From Leguminivora glycinivorella (Eukaryota > Arthropoda > Insecta > Lepidoptera > Tortricidae), in contig NC_062996.1 in the NCBI RefSeq assembly GCF_023078275.1, forward strand, positions 4,650,001 through 4,714,000: a DNA stretch of 64,000 bases, written 5' to 3'. The translations under genes were made by a program, and so were the position numbers. Position 1 is the stretch's first letter, and each line of letters opens with the position of its first letter. The notes under the pieces were generated by a model. That model made no database searches. It was not told the origin of the DNA and saw nothing but the letters and a program-made list of their open reading frames with translations. Shown piece by piece: positions 1 to 10,535 of this stretch.

Positions 1-2
1 GA

Positions 3-1169
3 CCTGAAACAAAACGACCTTCGATCTTGGACGGACGAGACTACATAGCACGGCTGCTAGTGAAGCATCATCACGTTCGCGCAGCCCACGGGAACCAGGA
101 AACTGTCGTGAATAACCTGAAACAAAGGCATTGGATATTAAGATTACGACCGACGGTTAAAAATGTTGCAAAAAAGTGCATGCTATGTAGAATAAGAAAA
201 TGTAAACAAGAAATCCCAAGAATGGGAGACTTACCGCCTGCCCGCGTAGCTCATCATCAGCGCGCCTTTACCTACACTGGCGTTGACCTCTTCGGCCCTC
301 TAGAAGTAACTGTGGGAAGAGGAAGACAGAAAAGGTACGGAGTGTTGTTTACATGTATGACAGTGAGGGCAGTGCACATAGAGGTAGTTAACTCACTTAC
401 CTCCGACTCTTTGATTATGGCTCTCAGACGAATGGGGGCACGACGCGGCTGGCCGCAGTATCTATATTCTGACAACGGTACTAACCTTCGAGGAGCGGAT
501 GCAGAGCTGCGAAAGTCAATCCAGGAGTTGGACCAGGAGTATCTAAAGCGTGAATCGTTAAACTATGGGACTAAATGGACATTTATCCCACCTGGAAGTC
601 CACATTGGGCTGGAGCTTGGGAGAGGCAAATAAGGACCGTAAAAGACTGCATGAAAGTCGTGCTGAAAGAGAGAGCCCCCCGCGAGGAGACTTTGTGTAC
701 ATTTTTGGCAGAGGTCGAGAGCATAGTGAACAGCCGGCCGCTCACACACGTCTCCGTCGAACCTGGAAGCATAGAAACGTTAACTCCAAATCACTTTCTT
801 CTTGGTTCCTCTTCCGTCTTACCTCACCTCGGCGCTTATAATGACTCCAAATATTTTTTGAAAAAACAGTGGAGAATAGCCCAACGACTGGCTGACCTAT
901 ATTGGCGAAGATGGGTTAAGGAAATCCTCCCAGACCTGCTACCACGTAAAAAATGGACACAAGAAGTGAGGCCCTTACAAGTGGGAGACCTCGTCCTAAT
1001 TGTAGACCCAGATGGCCCTCGCTGCGCCTGGCCAAAAGGCTTGATAGAACAGCTGTTTCCAGGCAAAGATGGCCGAATAAGGGCAGTCAAGGTTAAAACC
1101 AAGAGTGGTGTGTTTACCCGATCCGCTGCACGCGTCGCCCGCATACCAGTAGATGGTGAGTGCTGCTAA
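3..1169 (+). CDS. BEL/Pao retrotransposon Pol, integrase C-terminal part (partial at left edge)
   Basis: The open frame enters from the left edge and ends with TAA at 1167-1169; no true start is in the window. Counting residues from position 27, it has an HHCC-type zinc-binding region (His cluster near 14-21, CMLC at 51-54), then an integrase catalytic core with D87 (GVDLFG), D149 (YSDNGTN) and E199 (AGAWERQ), and then the C-terminal DUF5641-like module (VGDLVLIVDPDG, about 325-340) typical of BEL/Pao polyproteins. The frame is intact over about 388 codons with all catalytic residues, so this copy is young or was recently active. Integrase would insert the element cDNA into the host genome. 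Protease, RT and RNase H would lie to the left, outside the window. Confidence 0.93.
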   Translation, partial: PETKRPSILDGRDYIARLLVKHHHVRAAHGNQETVVNNLKQRHWILRLRPTVKNVAKKCMLCRIRKCKQEIPRMGDLPPARVAHHQRAFTYTGVDLFGPLEVTVGRGRQKRYGVLFTCMTVRAVHIEVVNSLTSDSLIMALRRMGARRGWPQYLYSDNGTNLRGADAELRKSIQELDQEYLKRESLNYGTKWTFIPPGSPHWAGAWERQIRTVKDCMKVVLKERAPREETLCTFLAEVESIVNSRPLTHVSVEPGSIETLTPNHFLLGSSSVLPHLGAYNDSKYFLKKQWRIAQRLADLYWRRWVKEILPDLLPRKKWTQEVRPLQVGDLVLIVDPDGPRCAWPKGLIEQLFPGKDGRIRAVKVKTKSGVFTRSAARVARIPVDGECC

Positions 1170-1188
1170 GCAGTACTGGGCTGGAGGA

Positions 1189-1400
1189 TGTTGCCGACAA
1201 GTACCGATCGCCGCTCGGGGTGAGGGCGCGCGGGGCGGGATGACCCCACCAAACAGAGATCCGATTGCGAGTCATACCGACCGGACGCAATTTGCTTTTT
1301 TAATTATCTTTTTCGCTAATTTCCTATATATGTACTTACCATTGTGCTGTATAAGTTAAATAAATATTATAGTGCATAATTTGGCCATTTTCATTAAAAA
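1189..1400 (+). repeat. Putative start of the 3' LTR of the BEL/Pao element
   Basis: A purine-rich stretch (GGGCTGGAGGA) ends at 1188 and is followed by TGTTGCCGAC, the arrangement expected for a polypurine tract and LTR start. An AATAAA lies near 1361. The 5' LTR is outside the window, so the LTR end and target duplication cannot be set; the end given is arbitrary. Confidence 0.4.
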
Positions 1401-1621
1401 GAACCACATTAAACTATAACAATAGCTTTACAATTAGTATCAAATCGATAATAATATAGCGATCAAACGGCTCAAATATAATAACATTTTTATTTCTGTG
1501 GTAAAAAAAAATGTTTTACAGCCTCACCATAAATATGACTATACTAGCCTTTGCCCGCGGTTTCGCTCGCGACAAGTTCGAAAATTGCGGAATGCTACAA
1601 ACTTCCACCCCCCCTTTTAGG

Positions 1622-1650
1622 GAAGTGGGGGGGGGGGGGGGGGGGGGGGT
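1622..1650 (+). repeat. Poly-G run
   Basis: An almost uninterrupted run of G from about 1629 to 1650, preceded by GTGGG. It lies inside the Helitron-like copy. Length in the assembly is unlikely to be exact. Confidence 0.8.
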
Positions 1651-1734
1651 CAGAAAGAGACCAAAAGTAGCCCATGTCACTCTCCATCCCTTCAACTATT
1701 TCCACATAAAAAATGACCAATGACCAATTCGTGG

Positions 1735-1885
1735 AAGGAGTGGAATTCCGAGCTCATATAACCCGTCAACCTTCAAATCAAGAGTGAACAGGCATCTTCT
1801 GGGCGAGCTCACTCCATCGTAGGCCACGTCTTTGCCTTTGGCTAGTCTGTGGCCAAGAGTAAGCCCATTTATAATTAAAAAAAAA
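1735..1885 (+). mobile_element. LINE 3' tail fragment
   Basis: Matches 51465-51595 (plus) and 18200-18280 (minus). It reads as the degenerate C-terminus of a non-LTR retrotransposon ORF (HLLGELTPS near its end) followed by a poly-A run at 1878-1892. It is 5' truncated. Confidence 0.6.
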
Positions 1886-1966
1886 AAAAAAGTCGCTCCG
1901 TTTTGCCGTGAAAGACGGACAAACAAACAGACACACACACTTTCCCATTTATAATATTAGTATGGA

Positions 1967-2565
1967 TGGAGGGCGCTGATATACTGATGTATGGGGGTGC
2001 CAGCGACAATTCAGATTAGTCTGAAAAAAAAATAGTTGTAATGAAATTCCGAAACATGTTGCATACTCATATATTTCTGGTTAGGTTTTACCATATATTT
2101 GGCGATTTTGACCGTCTCTATCTATTCAATGCTGATTGTAGAGTCTCGTTCAATTACATCTACACAGTTACGGGATCAAAATTATCTGAACAGGTTTTTA
2201 TACACGTAATATTAGGCACTGGTCCCTATAAAAGCGAGAGCTATGAACTATCGGCGATAGAATAGTTATTTTCCCCTCACTAGCTCGGAAACACGTGTTT
2301 TGTCCTTTAATACCAGCGGGAAAAAACGCATTTTATCCACTAGTAGGTAAAGTAATTTGACCTTGAATAAAGTCAAATTAACTGCTTTAAAATTGATAAA
2401 AGTAGGTGAATCTAGTAATAAAGATGATTTACCACCTATGGAACTACTGGAAGCAGTGATAAACGCATTTTTTGCTTTGTAGTTTCCTCGCTATAGTGAG
2501 GGGAAAAGTTTTGTGTTACACTCGGGTGCAAAATTCTATTTTAACGCCGAGTGTGGAAATGAAAG
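1967..2565. other. Unassigned AT-rich stretch
   Basis: No convincing coding region or terminal repeats. It holds a short segment (2215-2330) with 'ACTGGTCCC..GAGCTAT..CGGC' that recurs near 3295-3340 and 9840-9890, so at least part is an old interspersed repeat. Confidence 0.5.
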
Positions 2566-2860
2566 ACTATGTAACTCCGTATAGACAGATAAAGTCTAAA
2601 AAAAACGTACCTCAAAACCATACAGAAAAAGGTACGATGAGCTAGATGACGATACACCTTTGGGGTACGCTCGGCTAGATGGCGCTAAAATTAATATTTG
2701 ACATTTTAACACATATCAAGCTAAGAATATGGGCTAAATTGTCAAAACGGAGGTTCAAAAGTTTTAAGCCTGTGTCGAGAGATGGCAGTCTATGCACTGT
2801 GATTACACATTTTATTTTGACAGTAATTCTCTATAATACTCGATCCTCTTTGTCATAGCT
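2566..2860 (+). repeat. TAACTCCGTATAGACGG-family repeat, copy 1
   Basis: About 290 bp beginning TAACTCCGTATAGAC and ending near GATCCTCTTTG. The same sequence recurs at 16052, 22367, 34658, 46788 (minus, partial), 52809 and 61030. No protein coding. The copy at 52809-53178 keeps both inverted ends, which marks the family as a non-autonomous terminal-inverted-repeat element. Confidence 0.75.
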
Positions 2861-3369
2861 CACTCGCTTTGGTGGTACCAGTGCCTTAGACTCTTGTTCA
2901 GATATATTTGTTTGCGTAACTGTATACTATTACATATTGCATAAATTTACTCAATTTCAATCTTATTTCATTAAAAATAAGTATAATAGCATAAACCAGA
3001 TGCTGATAATGGTTACTTATTAATTGACTCATTATATTAAATAAATAAGTACTAATTCAGGCATTACTTAAGCTACGAAATTTCGCTAAATAAAATTACT
3101 TATTAAAATTATCGATACAAAAAAAAATAAGTCTATTGCATAAAACCTTAAACTTAAAAATAAAGATGTCCGTATTGACTAAAGAAAACTGTGCAGTTGC
3201 AATGTTTTATGAAGGGCGGAACATACGTAATGGGAATAAATGAAAAATTGATACAATTTTGATACTATTAAGCAATTTGATGTATACCATATGGCACTGG
3301 TCCCACCGCGAGCTAGTAGTCTATGAGCTATCGGCTATAAAAACGAACAAAAGATAAGCACTCCCGTGC

Positions 3370-3450
3370 AAATAAAAGAGACACGGCGATATTAATAGCT
3401 GAACGCTGAGCGAGTAACTATAAACATCGCCGTGTCTCTTTTATTTACAC
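3370..3450. repeat. Short inverted repeat around 'AGAGACACGGCGAT'
   Basis: Arms 3368-3393 and 3425-3452 are reverse complements (AAATAAAAGAGACACGGCGAT against its complement), leaving a loop of about 30 bases. It is a small palindromic MITE-like unit. Confidence 0.65.
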
Positions 3451-3475
3451 GGGCACTCCTCGGACACTGGCGATC

Positions 3476-3680
3476 AAATATAAGAAAGAGGCGCGTTCCT
3501 AGCACACAGTCTAAGCTCGTGTAGGTGAACGCGTACCATGCTTGTATGAGTGAGATATGACAGGTCGACTGTTCGCGTTTTTGACAGGCGGCAACTGTGA
3601 GCTAACCGAGAGGGGGCGGGCGGCACTTTCAGTGGGGAGAGGGAGTGCCCATACCGTACGATAGTACTTAAGGCTGCTTT
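3476..3680 (-). repeat. GAACAGTCGACCTGTCA-family repeat, copy 1
   Basis: About 200 bp, also at 16318 (plus), 38582 (plus), 39418 (plus) and 63880 (minus, runs off the right edge). Conserved blocks include GTCAAAAACGCGAACAGTCG and TACACGAGCTTAGA. No coding potential is conserved between copies. Confidence 0.7.
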
Positions 3681-4186
3681 CAAAAAAAACGTCAAAAGAA
3701 TGTAAAATTGATAGTTTTAGTCGGTGAAATACTACACTTTCCGTTATCCAATAGATTTATTTAATTCAAGTTCCAGTTAGAGCATCTTATTATCTTGATT
3801 TTTATAAGACTGGATTTTTGAAAACTAACTCACTAAATTAATTATGAATTTTTCTCTAATGCACGTTTAGAAAAACGCACGTATAGAGCTGAATCAGTCG
3901 ATCTTATTTGTAAAATTTGGACAATTTTGAATATTAAAACGGGTAAATTTATAATTCGTATATCCTGTACCACAATCATTTCAGACTAGATTTTTATTTT
4001 AAGTTTTTGAAAAAGAGTAAACTAGCCTAAGGCGAATTCAATTTTTTTCAGAAATTACCTAAAATTAAGTGACAATTTCTTTAAAAATCTACATCACATC
4101 GAAGTAAGTTTTGTACTAAATGAATCTGCAACGTTTAGTTAAATTGCTGTTATGCCTTAGTGATTATAAATTGCTATTATTTGTGC

Positions 4187-4378
4187 CGTTTGTATATCCG
4201 AGGTCTTTATAGAGAGAGAGTACGTCGTAGACGTCGCATCGGACCGATAGATGGCGCCATCGTTCGTTGTAAGTCGCTCCGGCGTCTCACCGCCGCGATG
4301 TTGGTAGTCCCGTTTTTCCCCACCTGCAACACAAGGCCCCCCGCGCCCCGACTCGCCACCAGCCACCCACATTGTTTC
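4187..4378 (+). repeat. Left subterminal inverted repeat of composite element copy 1
   Basis: Reverse complement of 9352-9532, including the blocks TATATCCGAGGTCTTTATAG and AGATGGCGCCATCG. It pairs the two ends of the element. Confidence 0.85.
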
Positions 4379-5327
4379 GTCGAACGCCGAAGTGACCGGT
4401 TGTCGCGTATTCCGTTCGAACATTTTTACAGCATGGTGTCTCGAAATTAATCTTTTAGTTTCTATTTCCTTGTTATTTCTGGTCAAACCAGAGTTATTCG
4501 TGTTTTTATTTAAAAAGTGGCTTATAACGTTTCGGAATTATGAAATTTTTCAATTTCATCCGTCAATTCTTTCTTCCCTTTTAATTTGCGCTCGTTCGTC
4601 TTGAATAATGAGATATATTATGCCTCGCTAGCGATCATTATTCGTCTTTCGGGGTTCTCACTATAGAAATGAACGAGCGGTGCTTTATGATTCTACCCAC
4701 TTTTTTGTAAGAAAGTTCCATGCTGCAAAAATCGTTACCGTTAATCAGTTTTCTTTTTAAACTATTCGCATTTCCGAGACTAAAGTAGGAAGTGTTATCC
4801 GCGTATTAAAAGTTTCGCGCGAGAATATAAGCGGTAACGTAGGTAAGTTGCTCCGCCGGGGACCACGTGCTCCGGGGACCACGTGCTTCGCGACCGCGTG
4901 CTGCGCGACCTGCGGGCTGCGGCGGCGGCGGCGGGCGCGGTGGAGGAATACCGCGCTTCAAGGAGGTTTGAATTTCTCCGACGAATGGGTGAGCAGATTC
5001 ATATTATTTTAGAAAGAATATGTTCGGTTTCCGATTCGGTGCGGAGGCCCCAAGCCACGTGTCGGCGCCGAAACTTACTGTAGCGCTGCGATAGCGCCGC
5101 TGACCGCGGCAGTGTTGTCCGCCGCGTCGGCGCCGCCGAGGTTGCGTAGAAGTTGCCTCCTCGGTAACGATGGCCATCTCTGCGGTGCCGCCGAACAACG
5201 TTGTGGCCGCCGCATAGGCGTCGCGTGCGACGCTGTAAGTATGTCTGCTGCTGCCCCGACGCGAGCGCCGTGCCGTTAGTGATCAGTCGTCAATACGCAG
5301 GCTACCAGCGCGGCCACCTTCTGCCCC

Positions 5328-6125
5328 CGCCACAACGCCGCGAGCCTGCTGAAGCTGTCCACCAGTATCGCTGGCCGCCACGCTTATGCTGGCGCCTCGA
5401 TGGTGATGCAGAGCGTTCGTCTGCCGTGACAACGCCGCGATCCTGCTGAAGCTGTCCACCAGTATCGCTGGCCGCCACGCTTATGCTGGCGCCTCGATGG
5501 TGATGCAGAGCGTTCGTCTGCCGTGACAACGCCGCGATCCTGCTGAAGCTGTCCACCAGTATCGCTGGCCGCCACGCTTATGCTGGCGCCTCGATGGTGA
5601 TGCAGAGCGTTCGTCTGCCGTGACAACGCCGCGATCCTGCTGAAGCTGTCCACCAGTATCGCTGGCCGCCACGCTTATGCTGGCGCCTCGATGGTGACGA
5701 TGCAGAGCGTTCGTCTGCCGTGACAACGCCGCGATCCTGCTGAAGCTGTCCACCAGTATCGCTGGCCGCCACGCTTATGCTGGCGCCTCGATGGTGATGC
5801 AGAGCGTGCGTCTGCCTTGACAACGCCGCGAGCCTGCTGAAGCTGTCCACCAATATCGCTGGCCGCCACGCTTATGCTGGCGCCTCGATGGTGATGCAGA
5901 GCGTTCGTCTGCCGTGACAACGCCGCGATCCTGCTGACTGTCCACCTGCTGTAGCTGTCCACCAGTATCGCTGGCCGCCACGCTTATGCTGGCGCCTCGA
6001 TGGTGATGCAGCGAGCTCATCTGCCGTGACAACGCCGCGATCCTGCTGAAGCTGTCCACCAGTATCGCTGGCCGCCACGCTTATGCTGGCGCCTCGATGG
6101 TGATGTAGAGCGTTCATATGCCGTG
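5328..6125 (+). repeat. 97-bp tandem array in composite element copy 1
   Basis: About eight head-to-tail units of 97 bp, each with GTCCACCAGTATCGCTGGCC and GCCTCGATGGTGATGCAGAG. One unit is lengthened by a 15-bp insertion with a second GTCCACC. Since 97 is not a multiple of 3, the open frames on the minus strand rotate frame from unit to unit; they are a by-product of the repeat, not evidence of a protein. Diverged units continue to ~6730. Confidence 0.93.
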
Positions 6126-7235
6126 ACAACGACGCGAGACGCGACCCTGCCGAAGCTGTCCACCAGTATTGCTGGCCGCCACGCTTATGCTGGCGCCTCA
6201 GTGGTGATGCGGAGCGTAATACTGTTAACCGCTGCACAGGCGTCGCAATCCTTCTGCTGCGTCTGCCGTGACAACGCCGCAAGCTACTTGAAGTTTTCCA
6301 CCGGTGTCGTCGGCCGACACGCTCATGCTGGCGCCTTGATGTCGCCTCGATCGCACGAGGTAAGATTGCAGACGCGGCGACCTTCATCGCGCCACCGAGC
6401 GCAATACTGCGGCTGCCGCGAAGGCGTCGCTAATTTTCCTGCCGCGTTTGCCGTGACGACGCCGCGAACTCTGTTGATGCTGTTCACCGATGTAGCTGAC
6501 TGCCACGCTGGCGCCGGTGCCTCCCGCGCTGACGGCGGCGACCTCGAGAGGGCCACCGAGCACGATACTGCGCGACGCGACAGGGCATCGAGACGCCTTT
6601 CGAGCTGACGACGGCCGTCTCAATCTCACCGCCGAACATAACAGCGTCTGCTGCAGTGACAAGCTGGTAAGATTGCTGATGTGGGCCCTTGGTGCTGCTA
6701 GCCGCCACGCTGATAACGCCCGTCGCGCCTAAGATGTCACGCTCACCGCGAACACTGTCTTCCCCTACAATGGTGCCACGACCACGACTATCCAGGCTCC
6801 GTCTGCTACGGTATCGTTGCAGACTCTGTTGCTGACCAGGCTGATACTACCCTCCAATGTGACGCCGGGCGCCGCTATCAGCTGACATCCCGTACACTAT
6901 GGTATCCACTCTTCTCTTTCCAGTTCCCGTGAAGTACGACTGTATTTACACTCTATTTTGACCAAGGACTCCTCCGTCGCCGAAGTGAGAACAGATAAAT
7001 TCTTAAGATGCTACGTCCTAACGTGGTTTGGAGACCCATAGTTGAACGAGGTAAGACGTCAATAACCGGACGAGGAGCCGCACTGCTGCGAGGGTGTCCT
7101 GACGATGTTCGCGAGCTATCTAATCGGAGAGGCGCCTCGCGAGAAGACCCTGTGATTCCTGTACATCGCTCATTGTGTAGGTCAAAGACATCGTAAAGGT
7201 TTGCGGAATTAAAAAAAAAAAAAATCCCTTTCAGA

Positions 7236-7969
7236 ATGTCCAGATCTGAATTCGAGCCAGCGTCCTGCATCCTGAGCGTGCGTCTGTTTACCGGGCGGAC
7301 ACCAAAACCGATCGGCAATCTGGCCGCGGGGGTTCCAAGTACACGACGATTTCCCGGAGGCTTGTGGCGCCCCCTGTCCATTCGAGAGATTAACTTATTC
7401 GCCGAGCCTCTAATAAACAAATTGGGAAAAATAAACCTGCTTCGCCTTAGTGAACTTCAGATTCCAGCTCAAAGCGAAAGGGGCCAGGAACTCAGGAGTA
7501 CTTCAGTAGTTATCATCTGGCTCGACTATACTCAATTAATATAGTGCTTGATTCGATCGTAGAACCTGATTTCATAAATTTCACAACTTTCGTGGTCTAC
7601 AGAGGAAGGTTGCACCGCTGCAGTTTCCAGCATTACCTCGTACAGCTGCCGATAGCTGTAGGCCAATCGCCCCTGTTTTGCTTGCATCTGCAGCCCGATA
7701 AGACCTTCAATAATCGGAACATTGTACGAAGTAAAGCTCTTCCGATGGAGAATAATCTTCAACAGGCGGTGGCGCTGGCGACTGAAGTGACATACAGCCG
7801 GCTTAAGGTTCGCATAGCACTATATGCTATGCACAGTTCAGTTGTATGTTATGTTATGCTGTACGATGGCAGGACTACATCTCTTCTGTTACGAGTAACT
7901 ACGACAGTAACTGCTGACTCCAACAGACTGTCGTACGAGGTCAGTATGCACCCCCTGGGAGCCAAGTAA
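7236..7969 (+). other. Two abutting open frames in the composite element, unknown function
   Basis: A 102-codon frame beginning with ATG (7236-7544) is followed by a 141-codon open frame (from 7544, which begins GTG, so no ATG start). Both stay open in copy 2 (26299-26607 and 26607-27035). I recognise no domain. In the second frame the two copies differ by six synonymous and three amino-acid changes plus one in-frame 3-base indel. In the first frame about five of seven differences change amino acids. This may be a relic or captured coding sequence, or chance. Confidence 0.35.
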
Positions 7970-8070
7970 GTGACCTTCGGTGACCTCGCCTTCTTCTGCT
8001 TCGCCCGTCATCGTACCTCTTCGTCTGCGAGAGCCCTGCATTACGCCGTACAACGGTACGTATTAAGCCT

Positions 8071-8270
8071 CCGCCACACATAAAGCGCATTCCGCTTCGC
8101 TATCAGCGCGCTGAATGCGCGTGCATTCCGCTCGCGTCCCGCGCGCGTTGCGCTCGCTATCAGCGCTCGTTCGTTCCCGCTAGCGCCCACTGGGCGCAAC
8201 GCCAGCGTTAGTGCGGTGCACCGCCATTATTGCGCTCCGCCTACGCTCTTAAAGCGCGCATGTGTGGCGG
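8071..8270. mobile_element. Small MITE nested in composite element copy 1
   Basis: Terminal inverted repeat CCGCCACACAT at 8071-8081 and ATGTGTGGCGG at 8260-8270 bound a GC-rich 200-bp interior rich in GCGC. The same unit is at 27137-27333 in copy 2, so it was present before the copies separated. Confidence 0.75.
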
Positions 8271-9238
8271 TGTTAAATTCACCCCTTGACCTGCTACCAC
8301 GACGTGTTCAGCAACCACCAGCGATGCGACACTGACGTCTCCACCTCTCAGTCTACTCTGTCGACCTTCATTGCACGAAGTAGAAATCCGTCGCATTGGG
8401 TTTTGGATTAGGTAATGGATTACCCTAAGAGTCAATGACTGACTTAAAGAAATCGACTGATACCTCCGTCCAGTGTAGTAGCAATCGACAGCGCTCGTAC
8501 TTTTCATCTTCTAGGCTAGTCTTACCGAGCGATCGGTATCCTCAAATGCCCTCACTAAAAAGAGTTCAGAGTTCAGGAGTCTCGCTTGCAACCGCGCTCG
8601 CTTGACGCGAAATAGTCTGATCGAAAATACCAGTATTGTAACAAATAGCCCTTGGGCACGTGAGTGATGACCTTTTTCTGTGTTTGATATGGACGTAAGA
8701 CGTTGGACTTTAAATAGTCATATCAAAGCTAATATTGATTTAGATAATTTTTACGAAGGGTTGACAAAAGCAGTATCAATTACGTTACCCTGCTACAGTA
8801 CAGATAGTTACACTACTTTTACAGTTAATTTCCACACTTTGTGTCTGAAATTGGGTTTATAACCTGATAAAATAACGTGTCTGTTAATAATAATAGTGTA
8901 TCTAAGGTTTTTGTATCTTGTTCAAGTCAGCCTCGCCTACATCTTTTTTTTTTGGTTTTGATCTGCGATGTATAATAATGTCATTTCTCTAACTATTCGC
9001 TGACTAAAGCTAAACGTCATCACGAAAATCTCTTTATGCGTTTCTGGCACCGAGATATTCGCGGATCGAAGGCTATTTCGACTGATACATCTAATCAAAT
9101 CGGTTCAACTGATTCACTTATTCTTCTATGCTATGCCATGCCAATAGGGCTACCAAAGGCTTGCGCGCCAGCTGACTCGCCACCAGGAGATAATAAACAG
9201 GTCTCTATAAAGACCTCGGATATACAAACGGCACAAAT

Positions 9239-9578
9239 AATATAAAAATTTTACCTTCCAATAAAATTTGTATTATTTTGCCTGGTATATCCGAGGTCTG
9301 AGTGATGCCTTCCTGGTAGGCTTAATATACCGTCGGCACTTCTCCTCAACAATGAGGGTGGCTGGTGGCGAGTCGGGGCGCGGGGGGGCCTTGTGTTGCA
9401 GGTGGGGAAAAACGGGACTACCAACATCGCGGCGGTGAGACGCCGGAGCGACTTACAACGAACGATGGCGCCATCTATCGGTCCGATGCGACGTCTACGA
9501 CGTACTCTCTCTATAAAGACCTCGGATATACCAGGCAAAATAATACAAATTTTATTGGAAGGTAAAATTTTTATATTA
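9239..9578. mobile_element. MITE-like 3' module of composite element copy 1
   Basis: Terminal inverted repeat beginning AATATAAAAATTTTACC at 9239 and mirrored up to 9581, enclosing ~180 bases shared with the element's left end. It is present in the same place in copy 2 (28298-28633), so it moved as part of the composite. Confidence 0.75.
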
Positions 9579-9795
9579 TTGATTTTTGCCAATTTTTTGA
9601 AAACGAGCCTTCACCGGTACAATTATTACCACTTTTGGACATTTTCTCATATTTTGTTAGACCAAGTAGAAAAAGTCCTATAATATGATATATATTTATA
9701 AACTACTCGCAAAGCCCTTTAATTTGATACCACACACGGTATGATCAAGCGCTCGGTTGCGATTTCACTATTTTTAACACGAAAGCCCTCTTAAC

Positions 9796-10318
9796 TACTT
9801 TGTTATACTGTGACGGGAGTGATTATCTTTTGTTCGTTTTTATAGCCGATAGCTTATAGTTAATTAGCTCGCGGCGGGACCAGTGCCTAATGGGAATAAA
9901 TGAGAAATTGATACAATTTTGGCACTATTATGCAATTTGATGTATACCAAACAGGGTGGAAAAATAAGGGTTGAAATACATTAATTTCTTCGATGACAGA
10001 TTTTATATACACATGTTAGGCTCAGTACTTAATTGTGCGTAGATTAGTACAATGATAATAATTTAACAATATTGCAGTCACATTTGTAGCTAGAAGTAGC
10101 ATAGCGTATTTTATCTCTGTATACCTACTTGGTTCAACTGAACTTATCGAAAGAAATTTATCTAGTTTTGTTCTTATTAATTATGTATAAATGTTTATTT
10201 AGATAAACTGAACCTTGGGCAGTACGATAATGTGAATAGAATTTAAACTAGCTTATGTTTACTTATTTTATCACACAGATTGGACGAGAGTTCTTAATAT
10301 TAAGTATTATTACTTGTA
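9796..10318. other. Unassigned AT-rich stretch
   Basis: No coding region seen. The segment 9840-9960 repeats material around 3215-3360 (GGGAATAAATGA..TTGATACAATTTTG), so it is old repeat sequence. Confidence 0.5.
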
Positions 10319-10535
10319 AGGTACAGCAGGGCAAATCTCGACTGGGGGACAAATGTAACTGGTACATTTTTTCCATGTTTTACAATGTTTGCATTATTAA
10401 ATAGTGTCCACCGGTTATATATGGTAGGCGTGTTCAGGATACATGTAGAACTCAACATCATAGTGTAATAATGGAAAAAATGGATCAGTTACATTACAAT
10501 TGCCCCCCAGTCGAGATTTGCCCCGCTGTACCTTA
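10319..10535 (+). mobile_element. GGTACAGC-TIR MITE, copy 1
   Basis: About 217 bp with ~33-bp terminal inverted repeats (GGTACAGC..GGGCAAATCTCGACTGG and its complement ending GCTGTACC). Other copies: 56922-57138, 58594-58909, and a fragment at 15900-16008. Non-coding. Confidence 0.88.

Larger units (their letters stand above)
1541..1966 (-). mobile_element. Helitron-like (Lep1-type) element copy, interrupted
   Basis: Reads CTAGC..TTTGCCCGCGG..TTTCGCTCGCG at one side and ..TTTATAATATTAGTATGGATG at the other. These are the ends shared with the copies at 19063, 30186 and 38975. The CTAG end preceded by a GC-rich hairpin and the AT target preference fit lepidopteran Helitron-like elements. A LINE tail (1735-1885) and a poly-G run lie inside it. 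The superfamily assignment is an inference. Confidence 0.6.
4179..9573 (+). mobile_element. Composite non-autonomous DNA element, copy 1 (~5.4 kb)
   Basis: It starts ATTTGTGCCGTTTG and ends GGTAAAATTTTTA, flanked by TATT at 4175-4178 and 9574-9577. Collapsing one TATT restores the empty paralogue at 36.5 kb. The left ~190 bases (4187-4378) recur inverted at 9352-9532. A further inverted copy of the left tip is at 9203-9242, next to a ~340-bp MITE-like unit (9239-9578). The interior holds a GC-rich 97-bp tandem array (about 5328-6125), degenerate array-like sequence to ~6730, small open frames of unknown meaning (7236-7969) and a nested 200-bp MITE (8071-8270). It is about 95% or more alike to copy 2. 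No transposase is seen. The superfamily is unknown; a TA or TATT target would suit Tc1/mariner-like or related enzymes. Confidence 0.88.
3672..9795. repeat. Host repeat 'R' interrupted by composite element copy 1
   Basis: Segments 3672-4178 and 9574-9795 are collinear with the reverse complement of an uninterrupted repeat at 36348-37060. That paralogue reads straight through the point where the 5.4-kb element sits here, so it is an empty-site control for the insertion. Confidence 0.88.

Noticed and set aside
1622..1650. Functional G-quadruplex
   Set aside because: A single homopolymer run in a transposon remnant with uncertain length; no supporting context.
4160..4604. Small proteins predicted at the composite element's left end
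   Set aside because: The frames lie in the terminal inverted repeat and reappear in mirrored form at the right end; no domain.
5302..6387. Overlapping minus-strand frames with a repeating QHKRGGQRYWW motif
   Set aside because: They arise from the 97-bp unit, which is not a multiple of 3; each unit is read in a shifted frame. No start, domain or coding bias separate from the repeat.
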